Source: Thermococcus sp. SY098
Lineage (GTDB): Archaea; Methanobacteriota_B; Thermococci; Thermococcales; Thermococcaceae
Assembly: GCF_035621495.1 (NCBI RefSeq)
Contig: NZ_CP141821.1
Location: 958,760-1,022,759, forward strand
DNA: 64,000 bases
Direction of reading: 5' to 3'
Shown: positions 63,728 to 64,000 of the stretch, in pieces
Layout of the letters: each line of letters opens with the position of its first letter
Numbering within the stretch: the stretch's first letter is position 1
Notes under the pieces: generated by a model
The model's input: the letters and a program-made list of their open reading frames with translations, nothing else
Told to the model about the DNA's origin: nothing
Databases searched by the model: none
Program-made: the position numbers and the translations under genes

Positions 63728-63739
63728 CTTTATATAACC
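63728..63739 (+). promoter_or_regulatory. SRP RNA promoter (TATA box)
   Basis: CTTTATATAACC is a near-consensus Thermococcales TATA box, 25 bp upstream of the conserved start of 7S RNA. Confidence 0.75.
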
Positions 63740-63757
63740 ATCATCTCTACTTTTAAA

Positions 63758-64000
63758 TGGCGGCGGACTAGGCTGGGGGGTTCGGCGTCCCCTGTAACCC
63801 GAAACCGTCGATATGCGGGGGCCGAAGCCCGAGGGGCGGTTCCTGAATCCAGCGGCGGAAGCCGGGGTAAACGATGAGCCCTCGTCCCACGGGGCCGGCG
63901 GTGGGCGGGGCGGAGCTGAAGGGCTCCGCTAACGCCCTTTGCCCGCCGAACCCCGCAAGGCCCGGAAGGGAGCAGCGGTAGGCGGGACGTTCGGCGCTCG
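63758..64000 (+). ncRNA. Archaeal SRP (7S) RNA, 3' end missing
   Basis: GGCGGCGGACTAGGCTGGGG begins the archaeal 7S RNA Alu domain, and the run is GC-rich in an AT-rich region. The helix 8 hallmark CCCGGAAGGGAGCAG (63961-63975), with its GGAA tetraloop and asymmetric loop contacted by SRP54, is present. About 60-70 bases at the 3' end lie beyond the window. Confidence 0.95.

Overview
The window is a chromosomal segment of a Thermococcales archaeon, most likely a low-to-moderate GC Thermococcus. The evidence is direct: MBH-type membrane-bound hydrogenase subunits, a CGP-CTERM surface protein, DUF257 paralogues, a TATCAC-N5-GTGATA glycolytic motif, Hel308, SRP19, TrmI, archaeal TATA boxes, GGTGA ribosome binding sites, C/D box sRNAs and an archaeal 7S (SRP) RNA at the right edge. 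I see no CRISPR array, no intact insertion sequence and no tRNA or rRNA gene.

Layout. 1-7.2 kb: a secreted PKD/propeller protein, a 156-bp inverted-repeat element, a PH/SHOCT protein, a frameshifted methyltransferase and a secreted CGTase-like GH13 enzyme with a TrmBL1-type operator at its start codon. 7.2-11.5 kb: a DUF257 protein, the TldE/TldD pair and a two-gene HTH/membrane unit. 11.5-13.8 kb: a permease sandwiched between two universal stress proteins. 13.9-19.3 kb: a secreted Lon-type protease, a PP-loop protein, a C/D sRNA, a membrane-anchored nitroreductase and two ferritin-like proteins. 19.3-35.9 kb: two complete 14-gene MBH-type hydrogenase/Mrp-antiporter operons in tandem on the minus strand, here called cluster II (27345 to 19329) and cluster I (35911 to 27672). 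Each has the order MrpE-, F-, G-, DUF4040-, MrpA-tail-, B-, C-, D-like, MbhI, NuoB-, C-, D-, H-, I-like.

36-45.4 kb: a TRAM protein, an e-MtaB-type tRNA methylthiotransferase, a six-gene ABC/DUF2178/HTH operon with a double palindromic operator, a ZIP transporter, a UPF0200 kinase, a VapBC-like pair and an archaeal ATPase. 45.4-54.6 kb: Hel308 and a five-gene oligopeptide-type ABC importer whose binding protein looks circularly permuted. 54.9-64 kb: a stand-alone RAM protein, SRP19, DUF257, TrmI, an Nfn-type ferredoxin:NAD(P) oxidoreductase pair, three C/D sRNA candidates, GcvH, a DMT exporter divergent from an ACT-domain regulator, acylphosphatase, CutA, DUF99 and the start of SRP RNA.

Physiological picture (inference): the organism ferments peptides and alpha-glucans (CGTase, peptide importer, Tld proteins), disposes of reduced ferredoxin through Na+-pumping hydrogenases, and exchanges electrons between ferredoxin and pyridine nucleotides through the Nfn pair. 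The most unusual part is the tandem hydrogenase locus. The Mrp-like halves of the two clusters are close, but their catalytic and ion-path subunits have diverged: cluster I has a four-cluster ferredoxin subunit, and cluster II lacks a usually conserved antiporter lysine. Promoter assignments are pattern-based, and no homology search was run.
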